Assembly: GCA_032622095.1 (NCBI GenBank)
Contig: CP136066.1
Coordinates: 175,767,164 to 175,831,163, forward strand
Direction of reading: 5' to 3'
From: Siphonodentalium dalli
Lineage: Eukaryota > Mollusca > Scaphopoda > Gadilida > Siphonodentaliidae
DNA length: 64,000 nucleotides
Position numbers and translations under genes: made by a program. Below are positions 11,588-22,580 of this stretch, one piece after another. Within the stretch, counting starts at the first letter, position 1. Every line of letters begins with the position of its first letter. The notes under the pieces were generated by a model that saw only the letters and a list, made by a program, of their open reading frames with translations, was not told the origin of the DNA and ran no database searches.

Positions 11588-12599
11588 TCGCAAACTGTTT
11601 CATGGGTAGAATTCAGCACATGGACTGGTAATCTATGGTGAGACAACTACAAACAAATCCATATGTACAAAATATATAGAGAAAATGTTATTCGCATTCG
11701 CTTTATTGGCCGACATTATACTTACCGTTATGAAGACAATAAATTATTGGCCTCTGGATAACCAATTTCCTTCATCAGGGACGAGGCGACAATGCATTGT
11801 TAGGGGTTGGGGATGGGGGTTTCTTTCACTCATTGTGGTCACATTTTCAATTGAGTTTCACTACGGATTTTATTTCATCGCTTGGTGACTAAAATAATTG
11901 GAATTTTCAGAATGACATGGTTGTGATAGATCTTTAAGTGTATTGTTTTTAGACCCAGGTTCCAAAACAAGACCGAATTTCCCCTGATATTAGTCGAAGA
12001 ATATTTAGTCATATTAACTGTTGGGTTGGACTTTTACAACATATCGTAGAGTCGGGACACAAAAATGTGAACGTTTATTCAAAAAATTGGGATTTTGGTC
12101 TGGATCCACCCGGATGTAGGTTGACAAGTTCAACTTGGAAACGACACAGAGCGTTGAATGATATTCTTTTCATTATATGGTCTTAATAAAGAGCGTTTTC
12201 TTCACTTCTGTATTAACTTCAGGAAACAAATGAAACTTGCTCAGACTATGATAAGATGTTGGACATAGTATAAATTATATTATTTAATATGTCGGTACTT
12301 CGTGTTCTTGGTGCCTGAGAACAGTGAAGTTAAAAATAACTTTCATGTTAACAAAGTTTAGGAAATTGGGTTATAATTTCAAACAGGTTGATAGTTATTC
12401 AATATCGTGTCACAGTAATCGATATTATTTAATTAAAAACAAATAAATTACAGACAGATGTTATATATTATTTTTATTCCACCCCGATTTATAATAGACC
12501 ATCGCTAACACCCCTCAAGTAATCTAATTTATTTCCACGTACGCTATATATTCTACCCGTCATATAAAAAAAAACCAAATAACATTTTTATGTTCATTT

Positions 12600-12609
12600 T
12601 TTGTTTCAG
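12600..12609 (+). promoter_or_regulatory. Predicted 3' splice site of a 5'-UTR intron
   Basis: A T-rich tract ending TTGTTTCAG|A lies 130 bases before the cGLR start codon. It is conserved at 43,116-43,125 in segment B. This suggests a non-coding first exon farther upstream. The donor was not located. Confidence 0.4.
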
Positions 12610-12739
12610 AAAAACGTCACGTGAATTGAACAAACTCTTGGATCTCCAACATTGACACGTGGATTAATAATGACACCATCGTATTAAAATCGACACATGT
12701 ACAAAGGGTTGGCCAGCATAAGGTGTCCGTTTATTAATT

Positions 12740-14686
12740 ATGGCGTCCTCGTCACGAAGTCGGTGCAGTGAGGACTCACGTGAGCTATCTCGGTGTTATA
12801 ATCGGATTCTGCTACAAGGGTTTAGCAGCAGACAAATGGCTCGTCAGCCGACTGATCGTTATAAAATGACATTAGTGGGGAGCATGGCGAGCGGTGTGGA
12901 TATTGATGGAAGTGATCTAGATACTCTGATTGAACATCGAAACATAATAATAGATGAATCCAGTTTGAGATACCGACATGACCTCCCTTGTTATGTCCGG
13001 ATATCTACTGAGGGGTTAGCTGGGCTCGTACCAAGCATCCTCTTGGGTGACGGTAAATACGTGCTGGCTGATCCTATCAGAGACATGTGTGAAGAGATCT
13101 TTGGAAAAACTATGCATACTGATGGATTATCAAAGGTTGGTAAGGTACGCAATGGTCAACGCACCACCATTGACGTTGTTCCACAACTAAGAATAAGTAG
13201 AATACCACAGAAAGCACGTTTATTTTTCACACGAGACCGGTTATGGCCATCAGACGACATTATATCGCTAATTAGATCCGGTGAATTTCACATTACGGCA
13301 CGACCGGCTCCATCAGACCCGGACAGTGAGCACGATTTCTGTCTGTCTTTCGCTAAGACAGAAGTCGTGCTGTTGGGAACAATGTCAATTTACCAGATAC
13401 TCAGTATAAAGATTTTGAAGGGAATCGGACGCGTCATCGATATTGACCTGGGGGTGTTGACGTCCTACCATCTGAAGACGTCAGCTTTCTGGCATTTCGA
13501 GAAGACGGACGCTCGATTCTGGGAAAATGACTTGTCAGTAGTGGATATATTAAAGAGACTTGATTGGTATTTAAAAGAAAGATTCCTTCCTCATTATTTT
13601 GTTCCTGAAATGAACTTGCTGACTGGTGTCTCGGAATCTGATCTGATATATCTCCGCAGGCGTCTGTGGTCTTTTCTTGGGTTGTGTCTCATCACTGATG
13701 ATATCGCGGGAGTGACATCAACAAGGCTGCAATTCTCTGAAACATTAACAAACAGTCTACTCTCTGAATCAAACCCGGCTAGTGCGCAGACGGGTCATAT
13801 GTCTAACATTGGGAACATCCTAGACGCAGCAGAGGTCATGTATGGAACCGGGATTGTATCTCATGGCATGATACAACGAGTCTCCGCAGCTGTAAAGGCG
13901 AGGTGTTCAATCGATGGAGTCAGCCGCACGCATATAGACGCAGTTACACCATTGCTTACGTCATTTAATAAGATGGTTGATCTTTGGATGGGTTTTAGAC
14001 AACATGAATATATTCCATATGACATCTTTGTTAAATATATGTCAATAATTATGGATTCAAATAATGACCCTTTAGAAGAGTTCTTTGTGAGAACAGCGAC
14101 AGGTAAAAATAAAGGGGGCCAACGTGCTATCACAAGAGTGCGAAAATCAGAAAAATTAATTAATAAATGGTTGGATTTTGTCGATGATATCATTACCAAG
14201 TTAAAACAATACGGGAACACTGTTGTATGTGATATGTCGCATAAGTCACGCGTGAGCGGCAATCGGTGCGAGGAAAACGTCGACAAACTTCTCTATAAAA
14301 TTACCAAAGAGTTGCTAACGTTTGCAGTCGATCATATTGAAACGTTCAGTTATCCTCTCGATAATAATGACACCTATTCATTCAGGCCGGTGCCAGTCGG
14401 CCACTATCGGGCAAACATTCTCATATTGGAAAGCGTTGTCGATAGACTGTTCCTTAACGTCGAGTACGCTCTCATTACGAGCGGTCGGATCAATGCATCT
14501 CGTGTACCAGGTGATCAGACGGAAAGAATAAGGCGATCGATGCATGCTGCGAGTATTGAATATCGATGTGACGTGGCCCTCCACGCTTTAGAAGAGGTGA
14601 TTATTAAATTCGCTGTGTTGTGTTCTAAGTCAAGTGAGCATCAAGGATGGATGGACTTCATGGATATGAATCTCGATCACTCATAA
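12740..14686 (+). CDS. cGAS-like receptor (Mab-21-type nucleotidyltransferase), intact copy 1
   Basis: A single-exon 648-aa protein. Residues ~43-65 hold the nucleotidyltransferase signature LVGSMASG...GSDLD: the GS pair at 47-48 and acidic D59/D61. The third catalytic acid is D145 in TIDVVPQL. The Mab-21 helical lobe follows: SFAKTEVVLL (203-212), SYHLKTSAFWHFE (242-254), FLPHYFVPEMNLL (282-294). Known family members synthesise cyclic di- or oligonucleotide second messengers after sensing foreign nucleic acid and signal through STING. The ligand here cannot be read. All three acids are kept, so activity is plausible. The C-terminal ~320 residues have no recognised domain and make the protein longer than typical cGAS cores. 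The start is chosen from the long open frame and from the identical N-terminus (MASSSRSRCS) in the second gene. It is likely an innate immune sensor in a tandem family. Confidence 0.85.
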   Translation: MASSSRSRCSEDSRELSRCYNRILLQGFSSRQMARQPTDRYKMTLVGSMASGVDIDGSDLDTLIEHRNIIIDESSLRYRHDLPCYVRISTEGLAGLVPSILLGDGKYVLADPIRDMCEEIFGKTMHTDGLSKVGKVRNGQRTTIDVVPQLRISRIPQKARLFFTRDRLWPSDDIISLIRSGEFHITARPAPSDPDSEHDFCLSFAKTEVVLLGTMSIYQILSIKILKGIGRVIDIDLGVLTSYHLKTSAFWHFEKTDARFWENDLSVVDILKRLDWYLKERFLPHYFVPEMNLLTGVSESDLIYLRRRLWSFLGLCLITDDIAGVTSTRLQFSETLTNSLLSESNPASAQTGHMSNIGNILDAAEVMYGTGIVSHGMIQRVSAAVKARCSIDGVSRTHIDAVTPLLTSFNKMVDLWMGFRQHEYIPYDIFVKYMSIIMDSNNDPLEEFFVRTATGKNKGGQRAITRVRKSEKLINKWLDFVDDIITKLKQYGNTVVCDMSHKSRVSGNRCEENVDKLLYKITKELLTFAVDHIETFSYPLDNNDTYSFRPVPVGHYRANILILESVVDRLFLNVEYALITSGRINASRVPGDQTERIRRSMHAASIEYRCDVALHALEEVIIKFAVLCSKSSEHQGWMDFMDMNLDHS

Positions 14687-14689
14687 ACG

Positions 14690-16075
14690 AAGTGAGTAAG
14701 CACAGACTCGATGTGACGAGTTGGATATCTCTATTCAACGACACATATAAGAGACTGATGGAACTTATGGTTTCAAAGTTGTGACAGCCGCGATCATAAA
14801 CGCCGTTCGTAAACGTTATACGTCAATAGGGAAGTTTAGATTGAAAGAAATAATTCAAACTTCACACGTAAGCCATGACAGACTATACAATTCTAGAATT
14901 CCCCAGTAAGCTACATATTATTTTCCAACAAAGTCCGTGCGACATAACATAGCGTTTTCGTTAGTTATCAATGAGACACGAAACGTGTCGTACTATAGTC
15001 AGCATTAAATAAAATCTACACTCGGTGATATACGGAGTTTATCAGCAGACTATAGTTGGTCTATCACTGGCCACGATCTCCCGCCGCGAGGAATAGTATA
15101 ATCTGATATTGCTTGACTGGTGCAGCGATAAGTGTTCAATCTAAACCTCCATATTGAAGCTGTTGTGGGACCTGATTACTCACACACGAAGAGACAGGTA
15201 TATTATATACATGGTATATATACTTGGCTTGATCATTGCATGTCACGAATCTCTACTCTGATTACGTCCGTGGAGATCACAATCCACCAGTTCAAATCAT
15301 AGGAACATGTTCATGTTCTGACAGGGAAGTTTATAACATTGCCAAAAATTGCAGCTATAATATATTTTCAAACGTGGCAAAACATGCAATTTGGATTTGG
15401 TACCATAGCCCCTATATATACTGTGAAATAGATTATTAAGGAACCATATACTGACAAGTAAATATATGCCCTGCTTTGTGTGTTGAATGCTATACAGTTC
15501 CCCGACAGAACATAACAAAATTCCCATATTTTAAAAAGATGGAATATAATTTCTACGTGCGTAGCCAGAGAAGAAATTCACGACATGATATAATACTTGT
15601 CGACCCATTCCAATATTCAATAAGAGAGAGAAATATATTCAGCACATGTTTTGGAAACAGACAATCGTACATTTTACTAATATATATATAGGCTTGAAAT
15701 ACAAAGGCATCTGAACATAATGATTTATTATTATATTATTATTATCATTATTAAAAACCTGTACTATAAATGCAATTTTAAAATAACCACCAAGTTATTG
15801 TCAACATGTACGGACCATTATTCTCACAGGGAAAAATAAGATCCAACGGAAACGCCGTATCACGCATCGCAAAAGACAGCGACGCTGGAAAAGCTTGCGG
15901 GACAAATGCGTCATATCGAAATGGCGGCGCTTCGGGTCGAAATGAGCGAATAACTTATTATGTGGCTATCGCGGATGTATGGAATCCATGGCCTCGGACA
16001 TACCATCGTAGATACACCTTTGATGTGACCGTCTACTGAATTGCATACAATCCCTTGTAGGCTGCATCGTCCACT
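14690..16075. other. 3' flank and AT-rich intergenic DNA with a dispersed repeat
   Basis: 14,790-14,850 contains the 3'-flank motif CATAAACGCCGTTCGTAAA shared by all cGLR copies. 14,985-15,190 is a dispersed repeat matching 53,390-53,640, with its tail (TCTAAACCTCC...TATTGA) again at 50,495-50,560. 15,200-15,790 is very AT-rich. A GC-richer 77-codon frame at 15,806-16,039 has no recognised family and I do not call it a gene. Confidence 0.5.
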
Positions 16076-16079
16076 GTTC

Positions 16080-16480
16080 GGGAAGTAGTGGATCCAATAT
16101 ATTGTTCAGAACCTGCTGCTTTACAAATTGGTTTCATCATGTCTAACGAAAAATCGTGTTCAGAACCAACTGGTTACACATACGGGACAAAGTTTCAGAG
16201 CCATCTGTTCTAGCATTTGGGCACGAACGAAGTATCAGTTGGTTCCCAAATAGATCTACACAAGTAACCAAAAGTAGTGTTCAGAACATATTGGTTCACA
16301 AATTGGTTCATCAAGGAAAACCAAGATAAGAATCAATTTGTTCTATGTTGGTTCCAATTGTTAAGGAGCCATCTGGTACTGTACGTGGCTACCAAGAACC
16401 AAATGGTTCCATACTTTGGTTACAAATACGGGCAAGCTGAAGAACCAGTGAAAAACCAATTGGTTACAAGTAATTAATAA
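16080..16480. repeat. Cluster of AACCAATTGGTT-like dyads
   Basis: About ten copies of AACCA or TGGTT half-sites, several arranged as inward-facing dyads: GAACCAACTGGTTAC (16,163), GAACATATTGGTTCAC (16,283), GAACCAAATGGTTCC (16,395) and a perfect AACCAATTGGTT (16,454-16,465). Spacing is irregular. It could be a decayed short tandem repeat or a binding-site cluster. Confidence 0.5.
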
Positions 16481-16494
16481 GAGTGTATTATTGC

Positions 16495-18060
16495 ACTAAC
16501 TGCATACATATAATAAGCTATGTTTTACAGAAAAATACATAAGAAACAATGACTTATGAAGAAAACAAATTTGATAGTTATTCACAAACTTTATTCTTTA
16601 TTCAAATAGGGGTACATTCAAGTTTTATTTATTTTCGTATCCCAGAAGAAGCGACCGATCTATAATATATAAAGAATACCTACAGTGTTTGTTTGAATAC
16701 CGAAATATATCATGCAAGCGGCGAGTGCAAAATCGATTTTTCATTATATGCCCCTTATTAATGTTCAAAGTTGCTAAATGATCTCTTATTTAATGAAATT
16801 ATTAACTCTACAGTGTTACAAACAGGAAATAGACTAAGCCTAAATTTTAAATCGACACGTGTAGAATTATCGATTGATCAAGTGGCGTCATGAATTCGTC
16901 GCGTTTGATTTGCTAGTGAACATTATACACGCACTGATCACTTGGTCCACCTTGGCGGCGCGTGTATTTCTGGTAGTTGTTAGCTTCAAGTCAGCGAGCT
17001 ACAGTGAAATATAGGATCATACAGTGAAAACCAATAACATTGTATAGCCCAGAAGAGATAGATACGACGTGAATGTAATTTTCCGCTGTTGTATAGGCAA
17101 GCATATAATAAATGTTTGTATTCTCTGGTCAATCAAAACTGAACCTTATTATTTTAAAAAATTTGGGCATTTGGATGATTGTTCCTAACTACATTGTTCA
17201 TGTAGTAACACAAATCTGAATTACTAATTTTATGAGTTGAGAGAAAATATAAATGAGTGGGGATAATTCAATGCAATACAGTCAATGGGGCGATAAGGAC
17301 GGAGGAAAGATAATGTTCAAGTATAATACCAGATGTCAAACCGAAGATCCATATGGAGTTTGGGACCAATCAGATTTAAAATAATTATGATGACACTAAA
17401 GTCATGTCGAAGTATTTAGTAATGCAAAGAGTTAAATCCAAGATGGCTTCCAGCAGCCATTTTTTTATCAAACCCATTTAGAGGTGATCATAAACATGCC
17501 TGTAAATTTTAAAAATAGTTTCCTATAAATGCAGGCTGCAGAGTGTGTCCATGGATTCAAATTTCAAATCAAAGATGTCTGCTTTTTAACGAATTTCGGA
17601 AAAATCGATGTCTCCCATCTAGAGGTCACCCAAAGATCCAAATGAAGTTTAGTGACGATGAGTTCAGGGGGTGTAACCTGCTTGGTGTGCTGAAGGATTT
17701 AGTCATGCAAGGAGTAAAATCCATGATGGCCGGTGACGGCCATATTAAAAAAAAATTCTTAAAAAATGTAAAACTCCCATCTGGTTGTCACCCGGATACG
17801 GGATGTGGTCTGCATGATGTGCCAAAGCATTTAGTCATGCACATTATACAAGCTAAGATGGCTGCCGGCGGCCATGTATTTCATCGAAAATCAATGCTCC
17901 CATCTTGACGTGGTAATCCTAAACTTGTCTGCACATTTTCAAAACATTTCTCCTATAAATGCATTGTGTGAGCATGGATTCAAATTTGAAATCCAAGATG
18001 AATGCTTGTGGCTATATGTTTTAAAACAGAATTTCGGAAAACATCGACCGCTGCCATTTG
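16495..18060. repeat. Dispersed repeat block, copy 2 (partner 7,880-9,018)
   Basis: Collinear with 7,880-9,018 but interrupted by about 0.43 kb of extra sequence (roughly 16,680-17,110), so copy 1 gives the uninterrupted form. It contains the same ~150-bp internal units with CAAGATGGCNNCC boxes. The 121-codon frame at 17,543-17,908 follows the repeat and is not credible as a gene. Confidence 0.65.
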
Positions 18061-18561
18061 GAGATCACAAGGAAGACCCGTATGACGTTTGTGACGATCG
18101 GACGAGAGGTGTGATACGCGCAGTGTGCTAAAGGAAATTGTTGATGTATCACGTACTGGTCAGAGTATAGTTGTGGGGTGACCGCACTGGTCAGATAATA
18201 CTTGTGGGTTGCGATCTTTTGTTTGAGTAATTTGTGGAGTGCAACCCACAACTGACGATTTTTTAAAGAGCGTATTTTTTAAGATTTCGAAGGGGGTCAG
18301 CTCCTACATGAGCTTTAATACGGGGCAGTAGGTTGCCCGAAGTGTCCCATAATGCGTAGACTAATGTGCCGAGACGATGAGCTGAAATAAAGAGCGGCGC
18401 TCCTGATGGTTTACTGGGTTTATGCACACAATTGACTGGGAAATTAATAAACAATTCATGTTGCCAGAATATAATACAAAGCCAATTCTGTTTTGGTTGT
18501 ATAACTTTGGAAGCGTTATTTTGTTCATTTACATGCTGGCAGTATGCCTTTAAGAATGAAT

Positions 18562-18691
18562 GTAGTGGCTGTGTGTGTGTTATTGCGGATACGGCGTTGT
18601 GGTCGTCGTGTTACATTCGCGGTTTAAACTAAATGTGCCCCTGTCGACCACAGCGCCGTACCCCACAATAGCACACACCCACCACATTAAT
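18562..18691. mobile_element. Imperfect inverted-repeat (MITE-like) element
   Basis: AATGTAGTGGCTGTGTGTGT...TTGTGGTCG on the left is matched by CGACCACAGC...CACACACCCACCACATT on the right. The arms are roughly 45-50 bases with several mismatches and a loop of ~35 bases. No target duplication is evident. Confidence 0.5.
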
Positions 18692-19019
18692 TTCTTATAT
18701 TATTAACGCTTTTAGTGATTAGGTCAACAATTTGTAACTTCCTGTTAATGATACACCCGTGAGACCTCTGCATTGTTGGAATGTAAACCGGGTGACCCAG
18801 TGGGCAGTTGACCAATCACCAAACAGGATTTAGTGAAACACAGACAGGCAAAATGTAAATATTTAATGTTATCTTGCCTTTCCAGACAGCAGTTAACGGG
18901 GCGTTACTCTATATTATATTCAATGCCGATTTGTTTGCATTTTGTACAGTTGTTGTTGAAAAGATTGGTTGTATGGCTTTGAAAGTATTATTTTGTTTAT
19001 TTGCATGCTGATGGTATGG

Positions 19020-19339
19020 CTGAAGGGGTCACTGTCACCAAAAAAAGTGCGGAAGGGTACACAGGATTTTAAAAATGTGCTGAAGGGTACACAGGGTTTG
19101 AAATGTCGTTCTAAAGGCATTCAGTTTTCGTATGCCATGATTTCTGTTAGAGAGTAATTGTTTACGTTCCAATGAATATTAAAATGTATTGAAAACAAAC
19201 TGCTAATGGGCGCCAGACTTTCATAAACACAATTTAAGTAATGGTGTTTGTGCCGATCACAAATCCTGTGTACCCTTCAGCACATTTTCAAACCCTGTGT
19301 ACCCTTCAGAACTTTTTTTGGTGAGAGTGACCCCTTCAG
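19020..19339. mobile_element. Foldback element, GGTCACTGTCACC-end family, member 1
   Basis: Inverted ends CTGAAGGGGTCACTGTCACC / GGTGAGAGTGACCCCTTCAG, with arms ~85 bp. Each arm carries two ~30-bp subrepeats built on GAAGGGTACACAGG. The flanks GATGGTATG (19,010-19,018) and GATAGTATG (19,341-19,349) are a probable target duplication with one change. The uninterrupted site at 18,532-18,553 supports insertion. It shares its terminal ~20 bases with 49,520-49,997. No coding capacity. Confidence 0.75.
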
Positions 19340-19649
19340 CGATAGTATGCCTTTAATGTCATCCTGCTTTTCCAGACAACAGTTAACGGGACGTTACTCT
19401 ATACACCAGTATAATATATGTCTGATTTCTTCTATTCAATGTCGCCTTGTTTGCATTCTGTATACTGGTTGTAATAGTTGAACAGATTCTTTTATTTGCC
19501 CAACAATGTATTGTGAAGACGTGTAGTAAAAACAGTGTAAACTAAAAGAGACTCGCGGTATCAACACAGGATTCCGGGCGTTAAATTGTGGCCATAACTC
19601 TGTGAACCAAAAACATACATTGGAAAGTACATGCGAAGGTAAGTAGGTA

Positions 19650-20650
19650 ATGACCTACTATATTTTACATAAGCAAGAGCCTGATTGTGTGACAGAAGAC
19701 AGCACAGTGTTACTGGCTAATCACACACAAATTATATAAGCGCTCTTTATTAGTTCCATATCAGGAATTCAGCAACAAAGAACGCTCTTTGTGTTTACCA
19801 TCATAATATAAACAAACACCAGGAAAGTAACTTTTTATGCTTTTGTTTACACAACAATGGTCAAACATATGACAATAACATACTGTTTATGCGATATTTC
19901 TTATTTGTATACGGCCAAAGTCTGTCTACATTTTAATATTCTTTCTGTTTGTGGCGGTTTTTGACGGGTGGAAATATTTTCAAAGCATACCCAACGCCAA
20001 GGCCTCCCGTACGTACCTTTAAAACGCATACAGTTTCGTTCATATATACCATGACAATAGCATAAACAGCATGATATCATAAAGATCTACTATATTTTAC
20101 CTAAGCAAGCTGAAGCAAGAGCCTGATTGGGTCACAGAGGACAGCACAATGCTATTGGCTAATCACACACAAATGATATAAACGCTCTTTATTAGTTCCA
20201 TATTAGGAATGCAGCAACAAATAACGTTCTTTATGTTTACCATCATAATATAAACACACACCTGGAAAGTAACGTTTTATGCTTTTGTTTACATAACAAT
20301 GGTCAACAACATGACAATAACATACTGTTTATGTTATATTTCTTATTTGTATACGAACAAAGTATATCTACATTTTAAAGACACGGGAGGCCGTGGAGGT
20401 GGGTATTCTGTTAAAATATTCATCTCCGTCAAAAACCGCCATAAACAGAAGGAATATTAAGATATAGACAGACTTTGTTCTTATGCCAATCAGAAATATG
20501 GCATAAACAGTATGTTATTGTCACGCCCCCCCCCCCCCCCAAGTTACATTTCCTGGCTTTTGTTTAGATCCGGATATGGGAAACATAAAGATCGTTATTT
20601 GTTACTGTTTTCCTGATATGGAAATAATAAAGAGCGTTTGTGTCATTTTA
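19650..20650. mobile_element. Nest of partial TTAA-type MITE copies
   Basis: Compared with the full copy at 48,147-48,640: 19,650-20,028 is a 5'-truncated forward copy ending ...CGTACCT|TTAA. 20,033-20,376 is a second forward piece that begins at the family's internal TTAAAACGCATAC point. 20,377-20,650 is an inverted piece. Both junctions lie at TTAA motifs. A 15-C run interrupts the inverted piece at 20,526-20,540. Confidence 0.7.
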
Positions 20651-21730
20651 GTGTAATTAACCAATAGAATTGCGCTGCGTTATGTAAACAGAAGCACATG
20701 TTCCGTAATTCGGGTTTTACACAAGTTATGACCACTTACCTCACGGTTACATCTCCATAAAAACAGTCCACATGACAGATAATCCTCATTTATATAGTAA
20801 ATTCAATGTTCATATGTGTAAGATTGTGTGTGGCGGACGTTAATGACGAACACGAGCAGTCTCTTGTTTAAGTACACCAGCGTACGTCTTGACGACAATA
20901 TACTATTTACGCGCTGGCATATGAGTGGAACTCTATATATTTTGGTGTTCCTTCTGTTGAGGGCGATTTGAAAAAAATTAAATATTTCTGCAACGAATGC
21001 CGCCCGTGCCTTTAATATTCTTTCCGTTTGTGGCGGTTTTTGACGGGTGAAAATATATATATATATATATACATACATATAATATACATATAATGGCTGT
21101 CCCCTTAATGGAGGGGTAAAACAAATGTTCCGGGCACGTATGTTGGAGTCGGTTGGGGTATAAGTCCCTTCACACTTAACACTCGTGGACAAAATTGCAA
21201 ACTAGTGCAGCGGTCAATCGCCAAAAGTGGCCCGGTACCCCTACACACTGTAGAACAAGTTGAAACCATATTTTTTTTATAAATATATACTGTTCACGAA
21301 AGTGATAGTGAAAAAGAACGGAATTGTTGGTGTCTATTGTCGACGATGAAGGATACCCACCAGTGACTTATCCCAGAAATTGACTATTTTGGTAAAGCGA
21401 GCCCTGCGGCTACATGTATGTCCTAACTTATCTGCCAATATTGTTGGTGTTAAAATAACAACAACATACACTATCGTCTATAGCGGACTTCAAACGTAAA
21501 GTACCGCTCACATATATAATATCGAATAAATGATGGTAATACTTCAGAAAAGTGGTCAACTGAAGCCAACAACATAATGTGAACAAATAATAAATCAGAA
21601 GAAAATAATTTGACCTCGCGACTTCGTAACAGTCGAGTCTTCTCTGAGCCTACACAGACACAAATTAAAAGTGGGTTATTCCTCATTGCATTACATAATA
21701 TGTGCATAATTTAACATAAATGCTAGATTA
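20651..21730. other. Intergenic DNA with a MITE scrap and an AT microsatellite
   Basis: 20,999-21,048 is the right-hand internal part of the MITE (TTAATATTCTTTCCGTTTGTGG onward), followed by an AT/ACAT tract at about 21,048-21,095. A 129-codon minus-strand frame (20,803-21,192) runs through this and has no recognisable domain. Nothing else seen to 21,730. Confidence 0.5.
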
Positions 21731-21769
21731 TAATTAAGATAAGATAATATAAGATAAGTGGGGTCACGA

Positions 21770-22500
21770 TTTGACCAGTCCAAAACACTGCCCGGACAAA
21801 AGTACCCGACAAACGTGACCGTCGAAATCCATCCGGTTTTATCAGATTTGACATCGAATTGATGATTTTGAAGGTCAAGGTCAGGTCGGGGTCCCGATTT
21901 GACCCTTCCAAAACACTGAGTGGACAAAAGTAACCCTATGTATCAAATTTCGTGGAAATCCCATCAAAATTCGCGATTTGACCTTGAATTGGCCCGATTT
22001 CAAGGTCACGTCGCACGGGCAAATGAATATGCTTATGAGACTCTCCACACGAAAGTATCCCTAGACACCAAGTTTCATCGAAATCCCGTGATATTCGGGC
22101 GTTTGACCTTGAAATGACCCGATTTCAAGGTCAAGGTCATGTTGCACGGGCAAATTAATAGGCCTATGCCACTCCCCGGCCGAAAATACCCCCACATACC
22201 AAGTTTCATCGAAATCTCGTAATATTCGGGCGTTTGACCTTGAAATTACCCGATTTCAAGGTCAAGGTCACGTCGCACGGGCAAATTAATAGGCCTATGT
22301 CATTTCCCGGCCAAAAATACCCCCACATACCAAGTTTCATCGAAATCCCGTGATATTCGGGCGTTTGACCTTGAAATTACCCGATTTCAAGGTCAAGGTC
22401 ACGTCGCACGGGCAAATTAATAGGCCTATGTCACTTTCCGGCCGAAAATACCCCCACATACCAAGTTTCATCGAAATCGGCTCGGCCGTTTTCGAGTCCA
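21770..22500. repeat. 131-bp minisatellite rich in AGGTCA half-sites
   Basis: About five units. The GTTTGACC phase recurs at 22,101, 22,232 and 22,363 (period 131), and an older, more divergent unit precedes at about 21,976. Each mature unit has TTTGACCTTGAAA, then TTTCAAGGTCAAGGTCA, then GTCGCACGGGCAAATTAATA and a CCCCCACATACCAAGTTTCA box. I count 13 AGGTCA/TGACCT hexamers between 21,865 and 22,425. Confidence 0.85.
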
Positions 22501-22580
22501 TCGCGAACACACACACACACACACACACCCCTCTCCCTCACACGCACACCCTCACACACACACCCCACACACACAGACAG
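22500..22580. repeat. CA/CTCA microsatellite
   Basis: The minisatellite ends with TCGCGAACACACAC, a type of tail common after AAGTTTCATCGAAATCGG in marine invertebrate repeats, and passes into an impure (CA)n tract. Confidence 0.8.

Larger units (their letters stand above)
9019..14690 (+). repeat. Segmental duplication, copy A
   Basis: Collinear with 30,480-32,870 plus 42,099-45,240 (copy B). Its first part is also collinear with 59,640-60,740 (copy C). The left edge falls inside a decayed LINE reverse-transcriptase remnant (CACGCTCCTCC...). The right edge is at the end of the cGLR gene. Copy A lacks the MITE and palindrome that interrupt copy B, so it serves as the empty-site reference. Confidence 0.85.
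18480..19480. repeat. Locally duplicated unit around a foldback element
   Basis: TTGGTTGTAT...TTTACATGCTGG (18,495-18,545) recurs at 18,963-19,010. The CCTTTCCAGACAGCAGTTAACGGG-type stretch at 18,875 recurs at 19,365. The first copy (CATGCTGGCAGTATGCCTTTAA, 18,532-18,553) is uninterrupted where the second carries the foldback element 19,020-19,339. Confidence 0.65.

Noticed and set aside
13861-14286. 141-codon minus-strand frame opposite cGLR copy 1
   Set aside because: Antisense shadow of the cGLR coding sequence.
15806-16039. 77-codon frame in a GC-richer patch
   Set aside because: No recognisable family in any frame, no splice or start support, and flanked by decayed repeats.
20803-21192. 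129-codon minus-strand frame
   Set aside because: Crosses a MITE scrap and an AT microsatellite. No recognisable domain.
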